Shown here: positions 1 through 11,430 of the stretch, one piece after another
Position numbering within the stretch: position 1 is the first letter of the stretch
How the letters are laid out: each line of letters starts with the position of its first letter
Origin: Phalacrocorax aristotelis
Taxonomy: Eukaryota; Chordata; Aves; Suliformes; Phalacrocoracidae
Assembly: GCF_949628215.1 (NCBI RefSeq)
Contig: NC_134279.1
Span: 82,515,330-82,579,329, forward strand
Direction of reading: 5' to 3'
Length of the DNA stretch: 64,000 nucleotides
The notes under the pieces: model-generated
Databases searched by the model: none
Told to the model about the DNA's origin: nothing
The model's input: the letters and a program-made list of their open reading frames with translations, nothing else
Program-made: the position numbers and the translations under genes

Positions 1-471
1 TGTCTCCCATAGCATCCTCACGGACAAGCTTAGGAAGTGTGGGTTGGATGAGTGGACAGTGACGTGGATAGAGAACTGGCTCAACAACAGAACTCAGAGG
101 GTTGTAATCAACAGGGCAGAGTGTGGATGGAGACCTGTCACTAGCGCTGTTCCCCAGGGGTCTGTGCTGGGTCTAGTGCTGTTTGACACATCCATCAATG
201 ACCTGGGCAAAGGGACAGAGCGTCCCCTCAGCAAATTTGCTGACGATCCCAAGCTGGGATACCAAGGTCCACCTGAACATGAGGAAAAACCCCTCCCCTG
301 TGCAGGTGCCAGAGCAGGGGCACAGGCTGCGGGGTCCCTTCCCTGGAGACATTCACACCCCGCCTGGACGCGGTCCTGTGCCCCTGCTCTGGGTGTGCCT
401 GCTCAAGCAGGGGGTGGGACGGGATGACTCCAGAGGGCCCTTCCAACCTCTACTATTCTGTAAATTCTGTA
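1..471 (+). mobile_element. CR1 LINE fragment, internally deleted
   Basis: The plus strand encodes part of a CR1 reverse transcriptase, with the motifs PQGSVLG and FADD (the second is followed by Pro-Lys-Leu-Gly). After about position 258 the sequence jumps straight into the CR1 3' tail, with phrases such as cctggagacattcacacccc and ccagagggcccttccaacct. It ends in two ATTCTGT-like repeats at 454-470, the usual CR1 terminus. Roughly the last part of the polymerase and the start of the 3' region are missing, and one frame (44-427) reads across the junction. The element runs off the left edge, so its 5' end is not visible. It cannot be active. Confidence 0.85.
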
Positions 472-1174
472 AAAAATAAGAAATAGTAGTTGACTGGCAA
501 CCTAAAGAAAGTACGACCAAGATAATGATTTCATTAAACCCTAGAGCCAACCATTGATTTTGACCCTTTTTCCATAGTTTCAACACACATGGAGTGACAT
601 ATTCTTTGTCACAACACTGCAAGAAAAACCTGTTCATCATCTGAACAGGTTTCTTCTACCTGGAGCTTCATATCTTAATCTGTGACCAAAATAATTTGCT
701 GTAGAATTAAAAAAAAAAAAAAAAAGAAAAAAAAAAGCACAATTCACTATCAACTGAAGTCAGCAAGAATCTTCCTTGGAGACAGAATTTAACTTGAACA
801 AGTCTTCGGCAAATGGGCATAAAATGAGAGTATAGAAGGACAAAGTACAACTGAGTTTCCACCTTGAGGAAGCTTCCTTCCCAGAAGTACCTCTTCCTCC
901 CAAATGCTCCCTTGGCACTTACAGTTTTCAAACCCCATTCATTTTACGTTACGATTTGGAATAGGTTCGACCAGTCTTATTTTGGGAAAACAGAGCCAGA
1001 GATGTATCATATGCAGATTTCTCAAGAAGAAATTGGTGGCAAAATGCTAATGAGTTATGATGTGATTACTACAAATAGCAATATTCTAGAAGATTCAGAG
1101 TACAAGTATATCCAGAGCTACCACAGGCTCAGTCACTTACAAGAGCAGGAAGGAATCAAAGTAGCATTGCTATT

Positions 1175-1370
1175 GCTAAGAGTATTTACATAGCGCCTTT
1201 CATGCAAAGGCCCAAAAATATTCCATAAACACTGATTCACAGTACTGCTTTAGAATGTGCATGATAAATATTTATCCTCCTTTTACTAGGCACAGAGAAC
1301 TTAGTGTACAACGACATGGCGAATCAGTGGCAGAGCTTATTCCCCGAGTAGTCTGACCTGATCATAAAGC
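1175..1370 (+). repeat. Ancient amniote SINE relic (MIR/CORE-like)
   Basis: The stretch contains tacatagcgcctttcatgc, then tatttatcctccttttac, then aggcacagagaactta, and finally a gaatcagtggcagagc-like tail. This ordered set of phrases (size-of-peak phrase, lowered tetranucleotides, 'cacagagaggttaa' and 'gtggcagagc') is typical of old MIR-like or CORE-SINE copies of amniotes. Spacing is degraded. The exact subfamily cannot be assigned by eye. Confidence 0.55.
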
Positions 1371-4300
1371 ACATCTTATCTGATGCTCTAAAATTTCATC
1401 TGTCTTTGCCTGTAAGTTAGGAGACAAAGTCAAAAAGAATAACACCTACAGCATCACAGGCCAAGGATATTAAAGCATGAATGAGAATGTGAAATAAGAT
1501 ATGAAATAAATGTTTGTATCACAATTAGATAATGTGAACCCTCTACCTATTTTAATATTTCATATAAGTAGCTGCTGTCATTGTCAGAGTGATGCTATAG
1601 CACCACAAACACAAAAAGTGGTCTGCATAGCAGCTGTCTGTAGAGAAAAGATATTAACAGAGTCAATTCCTGTTAAAACATAATTCGAATTATTTTGCAG
1701 GGTGCACCTCCCTGATCTAAACAAGATACATACTCGTTTTTTGTTTAAGCAAGCAGAAAAAAAAAATATGACGACAGAAAAGCAAGTAACACTCATTGTT
1801 AGTCTCCCAACTCCATCCAGGTTCACCAGTTCTGATTTCCAGTCCACTGTCAATGTTTCTTATCAAAATGCCCACAAACTATTGATATTTCTGCAAAGCT
1901 ATCGAAGGGTGGGAGGGGAAGAGGATTTGAATTGGGGATAGTGGGAGGGAGATGAAGCAGGACCCCCCAGAAAGGGATATACTTATAATTAGGAATTCTC
2001 CACTGAAACATGCTCCTCAGAAAACATCAGTAGGGTTCAACCCAAGAAATCTCATGTGAAATAAAAAATTACCATCCATAACTGATTCTCCCAGGAAGGC
2101 AACTGTCCTGAAAAACCAGCCACCAATAAGCCAAAAGCTCTACAAATCAAGAAGCATCCCTACCGCCCCAGCTTCACAGCAGCCCACCTACCAAATGCTC
2201 AGCCAACCCAATATTCATCCCTTCCAATACCAGTATCTAAATCATTCCACTCTTGTACATTGTCACAAGAACCATGTCCATGGTTCTCACAAACTGTGTT
2301 AGTTATACCAAGACATTTCATAGTCTTCCCAGAAAAAAACTAAGACTTCTCTGGAGCTTGCTCTTTCAAATTTCCTTCAAAGAAAACAAAAAAAAAGCGA
2401 GCGTTACACAACTGAATATAGCCACAACCGCACATATCCAAATTTTATGCTCTGAAATCAAAGGGAATCAAAAGCCAAGCACGTGTGAGATACTGAAGTA
2501 ATAGGAGGACCTTGGGGAAAGATGATCACTTCCTAAAGTCAAGTAAGAAGGATTCTCTTGCTATCACCCAAGCTGGATTTGTGTTTTCACATAACAAGTG
2601 CCCCAGCTCAAAGCGGCAGGGCTGAAGGCTCACACACTCACCAGCTGTAGTTTCTCCTGCCTGCACACACATGGCTGCCCTCTGCACTGAGCACTGATCT
2701 CTCAAGGAACCCGACACGGCATTAACAAAACACCATAAAGGAAACAATCTCTGCTTTTCAAAGGCAGCCAAGTCCCTAGGACCTCACGGGTTAGCAGCGG
2801 GAAGGAAGCAAAGGATACAGGCAACAGCACATTCTGTTTCATTATTTCATTTTTAATTCTCATGCCAAAGGGCAATATTAAAGAAACAGCCAATGGAAGA
2901 GATCTGCCACATATTAGCACTGCGCATACCAGGGCACGGGGTACATAACAAAGCAGTTAGAAGCAAGAAATAAATTACAATTTAGTAAACAAGTATAATC
3001 ATCTCTGAGGGCTTCCATAGAATTAAACTCAAATGAAGAAAACATAACAAGGCTTTTCTTCCTGAAATCCAATACAACAAAAGTTAGCTTTTGTTGCTAA
3101 ATACATAATGAGAGGAAGAGACAAAAATAAGGCTGAACAACTACAAACACCCCCAGACAACACAGTGCCATTAACTTAAATGGTAGGAAGAGCAGATCCT
3201 GTTTGGCATTCTTAACCGATGCTGCATTTCATAGAGACAAAACCAAACATTTCTCAGTTTTGAGCTACTTAAATTTTGAATATCCAGGCTTAGCTCTCCT
3301 TATTTTACTCTGACCTACAGACCACTGAAAACATCCCAGTAAAAATATCATACAATAGAACACAGCACAAGAAAGAAGATCCAAAGAGTAATGGGAAGGA
3401 GAACTACCTAGATATGCAATTCAAACAATCTGATCTTCCCAAAACATCAGAAATACACTATATTTTCTTCCAAACACTTCACTGCATCTCTTTTCTCCCT
3501 CCTAAAAATCAGAGGTACATGGCCAGGTTAATTCAGTATAAATCTGTGTTCCAGTTTCCTTATCCATCTGAACACACAGCTGCAAAATCACCAAGGTGGA
3601 AACAAGCAGTGGAGTTCAGGACCAACTCTTCCAACATTTACACCAAACGAAGGTCATCACATAACAGCACTAGAGGCAGATCCCACTCTGAACTTGCCTT
3701 TGCTGGATTTCATCATGCTAACTTCAGGACTTACTTTTCCCCATTTTGTCAAGACCATTCCCAATTCCAATACCATTTTCCAAAGCATTTATTGCTTTCC
3801 CCAGCACATCCTTACCTACCTATTTTCTAGGTCTCACCATCTACTAATCATGTGAATCATCAGTGAGAATACTTAACAGGGACAAGCCAGGAAAAAGCAT
3901 CAAAAACTGTACCTGAAATGACATCCAAACATGCTGCATGTTTTCTTAAGTCTGTCCCAAGATCAAAAACTCTGCTGAGGTCATGATACGATCATACTCG
4001 GCCACCCCTTTAGCTACTGGATCCCGTACCCTCTCAAAGATGATAATTAAATAGGTTTGAAATCAATTGGGTATTTTCTTAACAATTTCTTTCAAGTGTT
4101 TTGAAATAGTTTGTTCTACATTCTTGCATTTCTGTCCTTTTATCACCTACTCCTAGTGGATAAATAAGCATACAATATAAAAACCACAATTAATGAATAA
4201 TTAAATAAACAACATTTATATTTCAGACAAGCATGAATTTGACTGTCTGTATACATAATTAGTTTTCAGTACAGATGCAGAAAAGTCCCCATCCTACAAA

Positions 4301-4582
4301 CCCCAGGCACATTCACTGAATAACTGGACCCAAAGCACATACAACTGAAATCCTTTTGCTGGAGGTTTCTTCACAGCTGCACAATTTGTCCTACACACTA
4401 AAAGGTTCTATTTTTTACTTGTCCAAATATGTTATGTCCAAATTGTATGTGACAATAACTTTTTAAAAGCTATAAAAAGTTGTCAGAAGCAATACCTAAA
4501 ACAAGCTTTCCAGCTTTGTCCCTGGTCTTGTAAGCCTAAGGAAGCAGAAGAAAAAGCCGAGGTGTGAGCTCCCTGCCATCAC

Positions 4583-4659
4583 CTGTAAGACCAGTGCAGT
4601 GCAAGCCTCATGCCACTTGGAGTCAGCAACCCACTGCTGCAGGGCAAGGTCCTCCCCAG
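4583..4659 (-). CDS. Candidate internal exon on the minus strand (low confidence)
   Basis: On the minus strand a pyrimidine-rich tract ending ttcgttccccacag precedes a 77-base segment that ends CTTACAG before a GTGATGG donor. Two of its three frames are open. The more protein-like one reads GEDLALQQWVADSKWHEAC and then Thr-Ala-Leu-Val-Leu-Gln. The strand and position would suit an internal exon of the gene starting at 11193, but I could not match the residues to ALMS1. The preferred frame needs the previous exon to end with one leftover base, whereas the exon at 11137 ends on a codon boundary, so another exon would have to lie between. It could equally be a chance splice-site pair. Confidence 0.25.
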
Positions 4660-5835
4660 CTGTGGGGAACGAACAAAGGAACATGGAGAAACAGGCACAT
4701 ATTTACCCATTAAAACAGGGAATCGACCATTGCGTCGCAGAAGATTAAAGAAAGAATTTTGCCAGAACACAAAGAATGTAGGTCACGGTGTCTTACACCT
4801 ACCCGCTCCTTTCATGGCACAGTTAATCAGCTCGCACTGAACAGTCAAGGAAAAGCAGAGCAACTGCTGTGCAGAAGCACTTCAAAGGCTATGTGCAAAC
4901 TCAGAATTCCCTTCATGCTACATAAATGCGACTGCATTTCTGTATAACCCAACAATTTAATTTATTGTGGCTTTATAGTCCGTATCAACCCTACTTTGTG
5001 TGTCAGAACATAAAGTCTCATTCAAATGCAGAATAAGCTTTTTACATCAGAGGATTTTTTTGGCCAGAAGTCCAGTACCACAAGTTGTATGAAAACCCTT
5101 AGCATTTAGGTCCAGCTACTGAAATTAGTACTACAAAATTCCCATTGTCTGCAAATGGTTCAGCACTAGAAGTCCACCTATGAACATACCCATAAATAAT
5201 TCAGATTTCAAAAATATTATTCAAAAACATGTAACAATGATCTGGTGCTGTTAGGTATAAGAAACAAATTATTTAAGCCATACCTTGGTTTCTTCAGTAG
5301 GGACTGGTGTGCTGGCAGCACTCTGCAGAGCCACCCCGCTCCCTTCTGGCACGACCAACCAGTACATCAGGTGCTACATAAATTCTGAACTGTTTTATTA
5401 CTTTTGTGCAACAAATGTTGGGCTCTCAAATGGCCACGAGAGACCAGAACCAGCGCAGCAGATCTCAAGTACAAGGGAAGATTTGTGACACAGTAAACTA
5501 TCGGGGGTGTACTGAAAGCATTCCAGAAAGGTAACTTGCATACATAGGCAACATACACTGACATTGCAAAAATTGCTAGTGCATCATTTTGAATCTTTTA
5601 AAAATAGTAGTTTCCACTGTCAGGTTCATAACATCAATAGCTTTATGGAATGTTCTAAAAGGACAAGCGGAAAATTAGTCATTTCTGATCTGCAACAAGT
5701 CCATCTATTCTTTGCTCAGTTTCCTAAGAAAGTAAGGCTTCCAGGGCTCACAGCACTCTCCTTGCAGTCACACCTCAGCCACAGGCATCGTGAGGCAATC
5801 TGAAAGCCAGTTGCTGTAATACACCTTAATGCCTC

Positions 5836-7090
5836 AAGTATAACCCAGTGTAACTGAGGTCGGAAGGGGCCTCTGGAGGTCACCTAGTCCAACCTCCTGC
5901 TCGAAGAAGTGCTCAACTCAAGGCTAGATCAGTTGCTCAGCTCTCATCCTGCCAACCTGTGGCTACTTCCAAGGACACACGCTCAACCACCCCTGTGGGC
6001 CATGGTCCAGCGTTTCACCACCCTCCTTGTGAAAAACTGGTTTCCTCGTCTCCAGCTACAATTTCTCCTTACTGTAAAACATCACTGCTACTCGTCCTGT
6101 CACCGTGCACCTTTAACAAGAGTCTTCCTCTGCCTTCCCCCAACCCCCCTTCCAGCACGGAAGCACCGCTGCCAGACCCTCACCTTCAGCCTCCTCCTCC
6201 CCAGGCCAGACAAACCCAGCCTCCACAGCTTCTCTTCATGCACCATGTACTCCAGCTCCATGACCGTCTTGGTGGCCTCCCTCAGACTCAGGCCACTTAG
6301 TTGACCTCTCTTTTGTACTGGTAACCCAGAACAGGAGACAGGATCCAGCTGCAGTCAAGAAGAGGAAATATTCGGTTCCCTCTAGCTGCCAGTTATGCTG
6401 TTATTAATGCAGTCCCATGTGTGGCAGGCCTTCATTGCTGCAGAGTGCACTGTCACATTGCTGTCCACCCAGTCCTCAGGCTCTTCTCTGAAGGGCCACC
6501 AGTCACTACCGAGGTACAGGGATTTTATTCCTCAGTGAGAAAGACCCCACATTTTTCATAGCTAAAGTGCATGCAATTCCCCTTGGGCCATTAATTCAGC
6601 TTCCGAGGTCCCTCCAAATGGCAGCCCTGTCCTCCAGCATATCATCCACTCCCTCCATCTTGCTGTCACCCACAAACTCGATGTGAGTGTATTCACCCCA
6701 TCCACCCAGGTCACCAGTGATGACATTACAGAACATTAACCCAAGGACTGATACCTGAGGAACACCACCGGTTAGATTTTGAACAGCAGACTAGGCTAAC
6801 TGGGTGGTAGTTCTTCAGGCACTCTTTACTACCCTTCTTGAAAAAGTGCATAACATTTACCTTTTCCCAGTTATCACAAATATCCCCCAGTCACCACAAG
6901 CTTTCGTAGATGAGAGAGAGGCCTTTCATGACATCAGACAGCTCCACCACCAGCCTCAGACATATCCTGTCCAGCCCTATGGACTTGTGTATGTCCAGTT
7001 CACGTAAGCTGTCACTTTCTTGAGCTTCCAACACCCAAGGCACTACATCTCACCCACAAGCTCTTCTACTGGGCACAAAGACTCAGAAGG
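5836..7090 (-). mobile_element. CR1 LINE fragment, old and degraded, antisense
   Basis: The copy lies in reverse orientation. Its 3' end is at the left (gaggtcggaaggggcctctg, then ggtcacctagtccaacctcc) and the reverse-transcriptase part lies to the right. Phrases such as accaaggactgatacctgagg-like text near 6740 and ttttcccagttatcacaaat at about 6862 match CR1 polymerase read backwards. Many frameshifts are present. Its right boundary with the next CR1 copy is not sharp. Confidence 0.75.
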
Positions 7091-7095
7091 AAGAT

Positions 7096-8745
7096 CACAG
7101 AATAGAATCATAGAATCATTTGGGTTGTAAAAGACCTCTAGGATCATCAAAGCCAACAGTTTACCTAGCACTGCCAAGTCCACCACTAAACCATGTCCTC
7201 AAGCACCACATCTACATGTCTTTTAAACATCCCCAGGGACTGTGACTCCCCCACCTCTCTGGGCAGCCTGAGCCAAGGCCTGACTGCTCTGGCAGGGAAG
7301 GCATTTTCCTCAATATCCAACCTAAACCTCCCCTGACGCAGCTTGAGGCTGTTTCCTCTCATCCTATCGCTTGTTACTTGGGAGCAGAGACCAACCCCCC
7401 CCTCACTCCAGCCCCTCTCAGGCAGCTGCAGAGAGCGAGAAGGGCTCCCCTCAGCCCCCTCTTCTCCAGGCTAAACCCCCCCAGCTCCCTCAGCCGCCCC
7501 CAGCACACTTGTGCTCCAGACCCTGCCCCAGCCCCGCTGCCCTTCTCTGGACACGCTCCAGCCCCTCAAGGCCCTTCTTGTCCCGAGGGGCCCAAACCTG
7601 AGCCCAGCATTCGAGGTGGGGCCTCCCCAGGGCCGAGCATAGGGGCCCCATCCCTGCCCGGCCCCTGCTGGCCACACCAGTGCTGACACAAGCCCGGGGG
7701 CTGGTGGCCTCTTTGGCCACCTGGGCACTGCTGGCTCATGCCCAGCTGGCTGTCAGCCAGCACCCCCAGGGCCTTCTCCGCCGGGCACTTCCCAGCCCCT
7801 CTACCCCAGGCCTGGAGTGTTTCCTGGGGTAGGTGTGACCCAAGGGCAGGACCCGGCACTTGGCCTTGTTAAACCTCACACAACTGGCCTCGGTCCATGG
7901 ATCCAGCCTGTCCGGGTCCCTCTGCAGAGCCTTCCTGCCCTCGAGCAGATCAACACTCCCACCAAACTTTGGCGTTGTCCACAAACTTACTGACGGCGTA
8001 CTCGATCCCTTCATCCAGATCACTGATAAAGATATTAAACAAGACTGGCCTCAAAACTAAACCCTGGGAACACCGCTTGTGACCGGCCACCAACTGGACG
8101 TAATTCCATTTACCACAACTCTCTGGACTCAGCCATCCAGCCAGTTTTTTACCAAGCAAAACATACACCTGTCCAAGCCATGAGCCACCAATTTCTCCAG
8201 GAGAATGCTGTGAGCAATGGTGTTAAAGGCTTTACTAAAGTCCACGTAGACAACATACACAGCCTTTCCCTCATCCACCAGGTGTGTCACCTGGTCATAG
8301 AAGGAGATCAGGTAGGTCAGGCAGGACCTGTCTTTCAAAAACCCATGCTGACCGGGCCTGAGTGCCTGATTGTCATGCATGTGCCACGTGATGGCACTCA
8401 AGATGATCTGCTCCATAGCCTTCCCTGGCGCCAAGGTCAGGCTGAATGGTCTGTAGTTCTCCAGATCCTCCTTACAGCCCTGCTTGTGAATGGGTGTCAC
8501 ATTTGCTAACCTCCAGTCATCCAGGACCTCCCCAGTTAGCCAGGACTGCTGATAAAAGATTGAAAGTGGCTCAGTGAGCACCTCTGCCAGCTCCCCCAGT
8601 ACCCTTGGGTGGATCCCATCTGGCCCCATAGATTTATGTGTGTTTAAGTGATATAGCAGGTCACTAACCATTTCCCCTTGGATTGTGGGGCTCCATTCTG
8701 CTCCCCGTCCCTGTCTTCCAGCTTTGGACCACTGAAAAAGCAATG
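7096..8745 (-). mobile_element. CR1 LINE copy with partial reverse transcriptase, antisense
   Basis: The copy starts at the left with agaatcatagaatcatttgg, the reversed CR1 3' end, followed by a GC-rich central part. On the right, a 204-codon open frame (8129-8743, minus) keeps reverse-transcriptase signatures: KSMGPDGIHPRVL, a DFSKAFNT block and NWLDG. The RT part is split: the PQGSVLG/FADD region lies in other frames around 7950-8130, so the polymerase is broken. The GC-rich 7378-7980 part is nearly the same as 15943-16535, showing that both belong to one subfamily. The copy is 5' truncated, like most CR1 insertions. Confidence 0.9.
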
Positions 8746-11130
8746 AGTATCCCGATTTTTAGATTTTTGTTTGTTGTTTAGATCATATTTACAAGCGGTG
8801 TAATCTGTATTGTACTGCCCTCTGACTTTTACAAAAATGCTAATTCCTTTATCTTTTCCACACTAAATTACCATTGAAATAAAAGGTACCTCTGCCAGAG
8901 GTACCTTATTTTGATGTTTCTACTTAGGTTAAAAAAAAAAAAAAGATTAAAAAATTTCTAATAGCGATTGGCTTTTGGGAATGTAGCCATCAATCTGCAG
9001 CACTTCAGAATGAGAACCAAAGAATTGATACTACTGGATCCTATTTGTAATACCTATGCCTAGCTAAATACAGAATCAAAACCTTTGTAGGACAGGGTTT
9101 AAGTCATCCTCATAATCAAAAATAAACTAAAAGAGGAAACAGACAAAGTGTTTTCACTGATAAAACAAACTATAACATAAAGAGTAAAAAGTATCACTAT
9201 GTTTGTTACAGAATTTCTTCTTGCTACTACAGCCTGATGCTGAAAGTTCCACATCTTTAAATTATCATAAACGGGCACTTTGGCTGGAAGACACAGTCCT
9301 GTTCTCTCTTCAGTTAAGCAAAAACTTGAGGTAAGAGTGAGTAGACCTTTCTTAAGCCAATTATAACTACAGTTAACAGTCCACTGCCTACCTGCAATTG
9401 AAATTATAGCTAAAATAGTCTTTTGCAATAGAAATATAAAATAAAGGTGTAAGAGCCACCATCCTACGACAAGCAGATGATCTGCTCGGCCTACTGTCTA
9501 TCTGCACTGCATCCCCTTGACCCAGAAGGGCAGCAGCAGACTAGCAACAAGCTTGGCTCAGCTCCATCTGGTATTCCCAGAGCTGAGCTCTGGTTGTCAG
9601 AGCAGCAATTAAACCACAGTGCAAAACGAACACAGAGGAGGAAGCAACGGCCACCATAAAACAACAAAATTTGACACACAGAAAGGATCAAAATAAACTG
9701 ACCTATGATGAATACAAGGAAAGTAAAACAAGAAGCAGGAGGTAAGTTCACTGGTCCATAACATCACATACAACTTAGAATCATAAAGTTAACTGTGCAA
9801 CTTGCCTGTAAATCAGCATTCAAACAAACTTCATTTCTACTTAAAGATATGCAAGAATAAACAGTAGGGCAAGGACCATCCCTCCTAGTCTGTGGTAAAT
9901 TAGCCTTCCTGAAAACATACGGTGAAGGTCCTTCAGCAGAAGGCTTTTGGAAACTGAATTACAACCACACTACCCAAGTTCCCATATTCACATCTTTGTT
10001 GAGGCTGGACTTGCCTTTAGCATGTCATAATTATTCACATGGCCATTTCCATTCGCTGTTTTAGTTTCTAATAATTTTCCTGATAAGATTGAAACCTGAA
10101 CCAATCCTTGGTTCTTCCCAGGGAGCGCATGTAAAAATCGATATGACATCCAGCACCGGTTGCCATTTGGCTGTCACACCTCTGAGTTCCTTCAGAGCTC
10201 TGGGACAAAGCCCTGGACTGATCACCACCTCGTTACTTTCATTTTGGGTTGTCCCCTTGTATCTTTCCTAATGCAGGACTGCGGACCTGACATCCATAAA
10301 CACCTCCAGACCTAAGTGTCCAACATCAGCTGTTCAAGTACCCTGCACAAAGATGCCTCCCATTTGCAAGACTCAGAACTTGTGCAGGTGCTACAAGCCC
10401 TTTAGACTTCTGGAAACCACCGTGAGAACAGTGGGACAGTTAAGACCAGGTGCCAGACCAGTGCAGTACCACAGGAAAGAAGCTTCCCAATGCTTTCACA
10501 AGGGGCAAGTTCAGGAAGGCATTGATTCCAGAGCATGGGGGTGGAAGAATGTGATGGGACACCCACAGTCTCCAGAGATCTCCTCTTCCCTGTCTCCAGC
10601 GTTGACATAAACACAGCCAAGCGCACAGAGACATCTATAAGCCCTCCTAGGGCTTGAATGGCTCCAAAGGACCATTCCAGCCCCACTGGCTCTGACTTCC
10701 CAGGAGGGTTGGTGGCCAAGCCAACTGCACCCACACCTCTCCAGGGCAGACTATGTGAGAGTCAGGAGGAATCAGGCCAGGTCACACGTCTTCCTAGGGA
10801 AGAAAGCAGGGGATAGCGAGGGATCAGACGGGTCACAGCCCCCTTTTTCTCGGGGGCAGGAAATTGGGGCAGGGGGATTCAGGTCAGCTGCACCCCACCT
10901 TTTTCTGGGGCAGTGAATCAGCCAGCGATAGCCCCTCCCCGGGGCAGAAGAGGGGATCAAACCACTTTTCACGCACACACCCGCAGGGAAGAAGAAACAT
11001 GAGCTAACCTGCCAGTCACACACGCACCCCCCGTCCGCAAGGCCGGAGAGGGGCTGCTCAAAGAAGCAACTACCTTCCCGCCGCGTTGCTCCCGAAAGCC
11101 TCCCGCCTGAACCCCGTCCGCAGAGCCTGT
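8746..11130. other. Non-coding stretch, probably first intron of the minus-strand gene
   Basis: No protein family is recognised. A short hairpin-like duplicate ggtacctctgccagaggtacc occurs at about 8885-8905. The 9099-9428 minus frame has no matching splice pair that convinced me. CpG content rises from about 10.7 kb towards the promoter. Confidence 0.5.
8885..8905. repeat. Perfect short inverted repeat
   Basis: The bases form a near-perfect palindrome in which ggtacctctg and cagaggtacc pair as arms. It lies just right of the CR1 copy, with an A-rich run (about 8930-8945) following. No function is inferred. Confidence 0.5.
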
Positions 11131-11136
11131 ACTCAC

Positions 11137-11193
11137 AGGAACCAGCTCTTCTTCCTCCTCCTCCTCCTCCTCCTCCTCCTCTCCCAGCTCCAT
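11137..11193 (-). CDS. ALMS1: First coding exon, probable ALMS1 (centrosome/basal body protein)
   Basis: The minus strand shows ATG, then Glu-Leu-Gly, twelve Glu codons and Leu-Val-Pro, followed by a strong donor (CCT before GTGAGT, 11136-11131), so the exon ends on a codon boundary after 19 codons. In mammals ALMS1 also opens with a short leader followed by a long Glu run. It is the gene next to EGR4 on the opposite strand, with FBXO41 beyond EGR4; the order and strands here match exactly. ALMS1 is a large protein of centrioles and ciliary basal bodies. The identification rests on position and the acidic run only, because the exon is too short for homology. The Glu codons form a GAG/GAA triplet repeat (11146-11181) that may vary in length. 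The rest of the gene would continue leftward and beyond the window. Confidence 0.5.
11146..11181 (-). repeat. Coding GAG/GAA triplet repeat (12 Glu)
   Basis: Twelve consecutive Glu codons, ten GAG and two GAA, sit directly after the start of the exon at 11193. It reads as CTC/TTC on the plus strand. Slippage would change the length of an acidic run without breaking the frame. Confidence 0.9.
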
Positions 11194-11199
11194 AGCTGC

Positions 11200-11420
11200 A
11201 GGCCGGCCGCCCCCTTCTCCTCACAGCTGCCGCCGCGGGCCGGCGGGAGCGCGCTCCGACCTACTGCGCATGCGCCGCCGCCCTCCCAACCCGCCCCGTC
11301 GTTAGGGACTCAGTCGCGCCCCGCGCATGCGCCAGTGGCCGTTGGGGGCGGGGCGGGGCGGTGGAGGAGGAGGAGGAGGGGCGTTAGTGCGCCGGCGTTT
11401 TGGCGCGCAGAGCGGACGGT
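11200..11420. promoter_or_regulatory. CpG-rich, TATA-less, probably bidirectional promoter
   Basis: The stretch is rich in CG dinucleotides and lies between the minus-strand first exon and a plus-strand donor-like site. Visible motifs are two NRF1 palindromes (TGCGCATGCGCC at 11265-11276 and CGCGCATGCGCC at 11322-11333), overlapping Sp1 GC boxes (gggggcggggcggggcgg, about 11344-11361), and an E2F-like TTTTGGCGC at 11398-11406. No TATA box is seen. These features are typical of broadly expressed divergent promoters. On the plus strand GGACG is followed by GTGAGT (donor after 11418), which suggests a short first exon for a rightward transcript. Confidence 0.65.
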
Positions 11421-11430
11421 GAGTGCCCGG

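Larger units (their letters stand above)
472..5835. other. AT-rich non-coding stretch, probably intron of the minus-strand gene
   Basis: No recognisable protein was found on either strand. The stretch holds an A-rich run at 709-736, an old SINE relic near 1175-1370, several short chance ORFs (for example 3414-3830) and one minus-strand segment with good splice signals (4583-4659, listed separately). If the exon at 11137-11193 is the start of ALMS1, this would be intron sequence of that gene. Confidence 0.5.

Noticed and set aside
864-1193. 109-codon plus-strand frame
   Set aside because: It runs into an old SINE relic and has no splice or family support.
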